Source of the DNA: Salipiger sp. CCB-MM3
GTDB taxonomy: Bacteria > Pseudomonadota > Alphaproteobacteria > Rhodobacterales > Rhodobacteraceae
Assembly (NCBI RefSeq): GCF_001687105.1
Contig: NZ_CP014600.1
Coordinates: 62,001-126,000, forward strand
Length of the DNA stretch: 64,000 bases
Direction of reading: 5' to 3'
Shown: piece by piece, positions 59,559-64,000 of the stretch
Layout: each line of letters starts with the position of its first letter
Position numbering within the stretch: position 1 is the first letter of the stretch
The notes under the pieces: model-generated
What the model saw: only the letters and a program-made list of their open reading frames with translations
What the model was told of the DNA's origin: nothing
The model's database searches: none
Program-made: the position numbers and the translations under genes

Positions 59559-60452
59559 ATGCGTGCACGTCAGCTTGAAGTCTTCACCGCGGTGATGCGG
59601 GCGGGCACGGTGACCGAGGCGGCGCGGATGCTAAACATCTCGCAGCCCGCGCTCAGCCAAGTGCTGCGCCACACCGAGGATGAGTTGGGCTTCGCGCTCT
59701 TCGACCGCGAGAAGGGGCGGCTGAAGCCCACGCCCGAAGCGCTCGAACTCTACCCCGAGGCCGAGCGGCTGTTCGGCGAATTGGAAGGGCTGCGCCGGAT
59801 GACCGCGGATCTGCGGCAGGGTCGGGCCGGGCTGGTGCGGATCGGATGCTCGACCCCGCCGGCCATGTCGCTGCTGCCGAGGGTCATGGCGGCCTTCCGG
59901 ACCCGGCACCCCGATATCGCGCTGCGCTGCAACGTGGCGCCGGTGCAATCGCTGCGCACTATGCTGCGCGAGGGCGACACGGCGCTTGCGCTAGCGCTCA
60001 CCGACCGGATGCCCGAGGACATCGAGGTGGAGGTTCTGGGCCGCACAGGCTTCTGTTGTCTGCTGCCAAAAGGCCATTCGCTCGCCGCGCGGGAGGCCAT
60101 CGCGCTCGGGGATCTCGGCGAGGAATTCGTTATCTCCTACCGCTCCGCAACGCGCCCCTTCGACGAGCTGGACAAGGCCGCGCGCCGCCTGGGCCATCGC
60201 TTCGAGCCGCGGCTGGAAATCGACACTTCCATTTCGGCGGTCGGATTCGTGCAGGCCGGGCTGGGGATTGCCGTGGTCGATTCCCTGCTGCCCTGGGAGC
60301 AGTTCGACGGCATCGAGATCCGCCCGCTGGATGGCGCCCCCGCGCTTCCGCTGTCACTGCTGACCCTGCGCGGCAAGTCCCTGTCGCGCGCCGAGGATCT
60401 CATGCGCGAACAGATCCGTGCGCTTCTGCCCGAGGGTCTCTCCAGCCCATAG
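59559..60452 (+). CDS. LysR family transcriptional regulator
   Basis: 297 residues. The helix-turn-helix is at the very start: RQLEVFTAVMRAGTVTEAAR, then MLNISQPALSQVLRHTEDELG. An effector domain follows (VRIGCSTPPAMSLLPRVMAAF). ATG at 59559 is preceded by GGAG; an ATG at 59547 adds four residues. It is divergent from the FAD oxidase and 90 bases ahead of hyuA, so it may control both. A near-dyad at 60461-60477 ahead of hyuA resembles its promoter site. Confidence 0.92.
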   Translation: MRARQLEVFTAVMRAGTVTEAARMLNISQPALSQVLRHTEDELGFALFDREKGRLKPTPEALELYPEAERLFGELEGLRRMTADLRQGRAGLVRIGCSTPPAMSLLPRVMAAFRTRHPDIALRCNVAPVQSLRTMLREGDTALALALTDRMPEDIEVEVLGRTGFCCLLPKGHSLAAREAIALGDLGEEFVISYRSATRPFDELDKAARRLGHRFEPRLEIDTSISAVGFVQAGLGIAVVDSLLPWEQFDGIEIRPLDGAPALPLSLLTLRGKSLSRAEDLMREQIRALLPEGLSSP

Positions 60453-60460
60453 GCTCGACT

Positions 60461-60477
60461 TATGGCATTTGGCCGTA
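60461..60477. promoter_or_regulatory. Candidate LysR site ahead of hyuA
   Basis: TATGGC-ATTTG-GCCGTA: 5 of 6 half-site bases pair, and TATG is shared with the 59521-59536 dyad. It lies 66 bases upstream of the hyuA start. Confidence 0.35.
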
Positions 60478-60542
60478 TCCGACTTGGACCGCCGCACCGT
60501 CCTCTGCTCGACTGGGGCAAACGGAACGAAAGGCGATGACCC

Positions 60543-62585
60543 ATGGACGGCCAACTCCCCGCGGAAGACTGGAAAATCGGTGTCGATATCGGCGGCACCT
60601 TCATGGATTTCTGCGCGCTCGAAGCCCGCTCGGGGCGCATCGCCTCGCTCAAGGTGCTGACCACGCCCGATGATCCGGGCGCTGAGCTGCGCACCGGGCT
60701 CGATCTGCTGGCCGAGCGCGAGGGGCTGGACGTCGCGGCGGTCAGCCGCTTCGTGCATGGCACCACGGTGGGCATCAATACGATCATCCAGCGCAAGGGC
60801 GCGAAGCTCGCGATGTTCACCAATGCCGGATTCGAGGATGTGATCGAGCTGGCCCGACTGCGGATGCCTGACATGTACTCGCTGTTCTGCCAGCGCCCCG
60901 ATCCGCTGGTGTCGCGCGACATGATCTTCGGCCTGCCGGTGCGGATGCGTGCCGACGGCCGCCGCACCGATGCCCCCGAGGACGCCGTGGCCGAGGCGGT
61001 CGCGAAGGCCAAGGCGGCGGGTGCCGAAGGGATCATCGTCGCGCTGCTGCATTCCTGGCGCGACAGCGCGCAGGAGGCCGATATTCGGCAGCAGATCGAA
61101 GCATTCGCGCCGGAACTTTTCGTCTTCACCTCCTCGGAGGTCTGGCCGGTGATCCGCGAATACGAACGCACCTCGACCGCGATCCTCAACGGTTACGTCC
61201 ACCCGCGTGTTTCGGGCTACCTCGAGGCGCTGGAGGCGCGGCTGCAGGCGCAGGGCGTGCCCGCCCGCGCCATGCTGACCAAGTCGAACGGCGGCGTGAT
61301 GAGCGCCGGCGAGGGGCGCCGCGACTGCGTGTCGATGCTGCTGTCGGGCACCGCCTCGGGGGTGATCGGCGCGGCTTGGCTGGCGCGGCAGGCAGGCGAG
61401 AGCCGCATCCTGACGCTCGACATCGGCGGCACCTCGGCCGACTTCGCGCTGATCATCGACGGCGAGGTGCAGTTCGGCTCGGATGAGCTGGTCGGGGAGT
61501 TTCCGCTGCATATCCCCTCGGTCTCGGTCAGCTCGATCGGCATCGGCGGCGGCTCGATCGCTTCGGTGGACGAGCACGGCGTGCTGCGCGTCGGACCGGA
61601 AAGCGCGGGCTCGGTGCCCGGTCCGGCCTGCTACGGGCGCGGGGGCTCCCGCGCCACGGTAACCGACGCCATGGCGGTCTGCGGTTGGCTGGGGCATTCG
61701 GAAATGGCCTACGGCCAGCTCGACATGAAGGTCGACCTGGCGCGCGAGGTCGTCGGCGCTCTGGCCGCGCAGCTGGGGCGCGGCGTCGAGGAGACCGCGC
61801 AGGCGATCCTCGACATTGCGATCTCGGAGATGTTCGTCGAGGTCGAGAAGCTCTCGTCCCGCGCCGGGGTCGACCTGCGTGCCTTCGCGCTGATGCCCTT
61901 CGGCGGTGGCGGCCCCATGCTAGGTGCCTTCCTCGCCAAGGAGCTGGGGATGCCCCGCGTCATGGCGCCGCGCCGTCCGGGCGTCGTCTCGGCGCTCGGC
62001 GGGCTGGTGGCCGACCTCAAGGGCGATTTCATCCGCACCGTCTTTGCCGATCTCGACGAGTCCCGCCTGCCGCTGCTGCGCGACCATTTCCAGGCGCTCG
62101 CCGCAGAGGGGCGTGACTGGCTCGCTGCGCAGGGCCATGACGGCGCCATAGATCTGAAGCTCTCGGCTGACATGCGCTACGCCGGGCAGAGCTACGAGAT
62201 CGAGGTGGTGCTGGAGCCCGACTGGCTGTCGGACCTGCCGAAGATGACCCGCGCCTTCCACGCCACCCACCTCCGTATTTACGACTTCGACGATCCCGAG
62301 GGTCAGATCGAGATGGTCAACCTGCGCCTCTCGGCGATCGGCGCCGGGCCCAAGCCCGACCTCGCCGAGCTGGCGCATGTCGAGGCGGGCGAGACCCGCG
62401 ACGTACAAGTGCATATCGGCGGTTGGCGCCCGGTACCGCTGCACAGCCGCGCGGCGCTGGCCGCCGGCACGGTCTTCGACGGCCCGGCCATCGTCGCGCA
62501 GGAAGACACCACCTTCGCCATCCCCGTGGGCGCCCGCGCCCGGGTCGACGGCAATCTCAACATCCACCTGCAGTTCGAGGACTGA
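60543..62585 (+). CDS. Hydantoinase/oxoprolinase family protein, subunit A (HyuA-like)
   Basis: 680 residues. The ATPase-like folds show as GVDIGGTFMDF (about 12-22), HGTTVGINTIIQRKGAKLA, and the second phosphate motif LDIGGTSADFALI (about 299-311), with SVSSIGIGGGSIASVDEHG and ALMPFGGGGPMLGAFLA later. It forms the ATP-using subunit of N-methylhydantoinase, 5-oxoprolinase or acetone/acetophenone carboxylase-type enzymes. It lies three bases before hyuB. The neighbouring sarcosine-oxidase-like gene makes a hydantoin or N-methyl compound worth testing, but the family does not fix the substrate. Confidence 0.92.
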   Translation: MDGQLPAEDWKIGVDIGGTFMDFCALEARSGRIASLKVLTTPDDPGAELRTGLDLLAEREGLDVAAVSRFVHGTTVGINTIIQRKGAKLAMFTNAGFEDVIELARLRMPDMYSLFCQRPDPLVSRDMIFGLPVRMRADGRRTDAPEDAVAEAVAKAKAAGAEGIIVALLHSWRDSAQEADIRQQIEAFAPELFVFTSSEVWPVIREYERTSTAILNGYVHPRVSGYLEALEARLQAQGVPARAMLTKSNGGVMSAGEGRRDCVSMLLSGTASGVIGAAWLARQAGESRILTLDIGGTSADFALIIDGEVQFGSDELVGEFPLHIPSVSVSSIGIGGGSIASVDEHGVLRVGPESAGSVPGPACYGRGGSRATVTDAMAVCGWLGHSEMAYGQLDMKVDLAREVVGALAAQLGRGVEETAQAILDIAISEMFVEVEKLSSRAGVDLRAFALMPFGGGGPMLGAFLAKELGMPRVMAPRRPGVVSALGGLVADLKGDFIRTVFADLDESRLPLLRDHFQALAAEGRDWLAAQGHDGAIDLKLSADMRYAGQSYEIEVVLEPDWLSDLPKMTRAFHATHLRIYDFDDPEGQIEMVNLRLSAIGAGPKPDLAELAHVEAGETRDVQVHIGGWRPVPLHSRAALAAGTVFDGPAIVAQEDTTFAIPVGARARVDGNLNIHLQFED

Positions 62586-62588
62586 TCC

Positions 62589-64000
62589 ATGTTCGACAAG
62601 ATGACCCTCCAGGTGCTCGCCAACCATGCCCGCGCCGCGGCCGAGAACATGGCCCACACGCTGCACCGCACCGCGCATTCCGCCTTCGTCAAGGAGACGC
62701 AGGATTTCACGGTTATGCTGATGGACCAGAGCGGTGACACGTTTGCCGTGCCGATGGAGTTGGGCGCGACGTGGTATCCGGGGCTGACCTACGGCCGCGC
62801 CATCGACATGGTTGACGAGGAATACCGCCCCGGCGACGTCGCCTTCACCAACGATCCCTATTCGGGCCACGTAGCCACCCACGCCCCAGACACCCACCTG
62901 TGGAAGCCGGTCTTTTCCGAAGGCGAGATCGTCGCCTGGACCGGCGGGCACATCCATAACACCGACATGGGCGGCGCGGTACCCGCCTCGCTCTCGCGTT
63001 CGCTGACCGAGATCCACCAGGAGGGCCTTCGCTTTCCACCGATGAAGCTCGTCCGCGAAGGGGTCTTTGACGAGCAGATCATGAAGATCATGTCGACCAA
63101 CGTGCGCAAGCCCGCGCTCAACATCGGTGACATCAAGGCCCTTGTGGGCGCGCTCGGAACCGGGGAGCGCAAGGTGCACGCGATGATCGAGCGTTTCGGC
63201 CATCGCGGCTTCCTGTCCGGCGTCGCGGCGCTGATGGAGCAGGCCGAGGCACAGGCCCGCGCGATCCTCTCGGAGATCCCCGACGGTGAATATGTCTTTG
63301 CCGACTATGCCGACGAGGACAGCGACGAGGCCAATCCCTGCCGCCTCAAGCTGACACTGACCATCCGCGGCGACGAGGCGATCCTCGATTTCACCGGCTC
63401 CGATCCGCAGCTGGCCTCTTCGCTCAATGTGCCCTCGGGGGGCGATCCCCGGCACACCATGCTGCTCGTGGGCGTCTACTACGTGCTCTATACGCTCAAC
63501 CCGCGCATCCTGCTGAACACCGGGCTGACGCGCCCCTTCACCTGCATCACCCCCGAGGGCACGGTGCTGAATCCGGTCTCTCCGGCGGCGGTAGGCATGC
63601 GCTCGCTCACCTGTGCGCGCTTGCGCTCGGTGATCTTTGGCGCCTTCGTGCAGGCGATCCCTGAGAGGATGCCCGCCGCGCCCGCCGGCAACAACTGCAT
63701 CGTCAATGTGATGACCCGCGACGAGCGTAGCCAAAAGACGGTGATCGCCGCGGTGAACCCGGTGGTGGGCGGTGGCGGCGGCATGCCGCATCGCGACGGC
63801 ACAAACGGCTCGGGCGCCGATGCGGCCTATCTCAAGAACACGCCGATCGAGATCACCGAGACCGAGGTGCCGGTGGAATTCGTCAAATACGGGCTGGCGC
63901 AGGATACCGGTGGCGCCGGGCGCTGGCGCGGGGGGCTGGCCACCGAGATGGCCTTCCGAGTCTTTACCCCCGACAGCCGCATCACCGCGCGCAACCGAGA
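62589..64000 (+). CDS. Hydantoinase/oxoprolinase family protein, subunit B (HyuB-like, partial)
   Basis: The first 470 codons are in the window and the gene continues past the right edge. ANHARAAAENMAHTLHRTAH, DPYSGHVATHAPDTHLWKPV, GGHIHNTDMGGAVPASLS and FTGSDPQLASSLNVPSGG are family segments. The histidines in THAPD and GGHIHNTD are likely metal ligands. It pairs with HyuA to open a cyclic amide or carboxylate with ATP hydrolysis. The ATG lies three bases after the hyuA stop. Confidence 0.92.
   Translation, partial: MFDKMTLQVLANHARAAAENMAHTLHRTAHSAFVKETQDFTVMLMDQSGDTFAVPMELGATWYPGLTYGRAIDMVDEEYRPGDVAFTNDPYSGHVATHAPDTHLWKPVFSEGEIVAWTGGHIHNTDMGGAVPASLSRSLTEIHQEGLRFPPMKLVREGVFDEQIMKIMSTNVRKPALNIGDIKALVGALGTGERKVHAMIERFGHRGFLSGVAALMEQAEAQARAILSEIPDGEYVFADYADEDSDEANPCRLKLTLTIRGDEAILDFTGSDPQLASSLNVPSGGDPRHTMLLVGVYYVLYTLNPRILLNTGLTRPFTCITPEGTVLNPVSPAAVGMRSLTCARLRSVIFGAFVQAIPERMPAAPAGNNCIVNVMTRDERSQKTVIAAVNPVVGGGGGMPHRDGTNGSGADAAYLKNTPIEITETEVPVEFVKYGLAQDTGGAGRWRGGLATEMAFRVFTPDSRITARNR

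Noticed and set aside
1..64000. CRISPR arrays, tRNA or rRNA genes, prophage
   Set aside because: No regularly spaced repeats, cloverleaf-like sequence, rRNA segments or phage structural genes were noticed. A dedicated search was not possible.

Overview
The window is GC-rich, densely packed DNA from an alphaproteobacterium, most likely a marine Rhodobacterales (roseobacter or Salipiger-like) member. This is inferred from the gene families: tripartite tricarboxylate transporters, many ABC importers each tied to a small catabolic operon, RTX-type exoproteins and GC-biased codon use. No rRNA, tRNA, CRISPR array or replication gene was seen. It reads as an accessory catabolic region in which each block has its own importer, enzymes and regulator.

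Layout. (1) 1-539: start of an NMT1-type solute-binding protein, then a DUF3604 protein (986-2944) with a clear terminator. (2) 3069-12463: a divergent locus for a C4 (tetronate-like) or related sugar acid. Leftward run Fe-dependent alcohol dehydrogenase, DUF1537 kinase and FadR-type GntR regulator; rightward run TctB-TctC-TctA transporter, DapA-like lyase/aldolase, D-2-hydroxyacid dehydrogenase and PdxA2-type dehydrogenase. The shared promoter region holds matched palindromes. (3) 12518-13608: a MASE1-like membrane protein and a small winged-helix protein, then a structured intergenic stretch that may encode a small RNA. (4) 14166-20051: a CUT2-type ABC importer joined to allantoinase PuuE, ureidoglycolate lyase AllA and a GntR regulator, suggesting allantoin or ureide uptake. 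(5) 20165-29185: three unusual large proteins: an RTX protein with two peptidase-like modules, a phosphoribosyltransferase/hydrolase/erythromycin-esterase fusion, and a propeller-lectin protein. An IS3-type scar follows. (6) 29390-37882: an amino-sugar operon (GntR, NanE, ROK kinase, CUT1 importer, NagB, NagA). (7) 38020-38773: a decayed IS5/IS427-type transposase. (8) 38951-41938: an iron/siderophore-type ABC importer. (9) 42107-59458: an amine/amino-acid-like catabolic region with two sibling GNAT acetyltransferases, three FAD amine oxidase-like proteins, two atypical HAD proteins, a cupin, an ArgE-like deacetylase, a class III aminotransferase, a GhrA-like reductase, a Dpp-type ABC importer and an Lrp regulator. 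(10) 59559-64000: a LysR regulator and hydantoinase/oxoprolinase HyuA and partial HyuB.

The most distinctive signals are an identical operator architecture (GCATT-N8-AATGC) at two divergent promoters about 12 kb apart in block 9, which would tie that region to the local Lrp protein; the coupling of a sugar-type importer to ureide genes in block 4; the multi-domain proteins of block 5; and GC-rich stem-loops placed directly after three separate solute-binding-protein genes.
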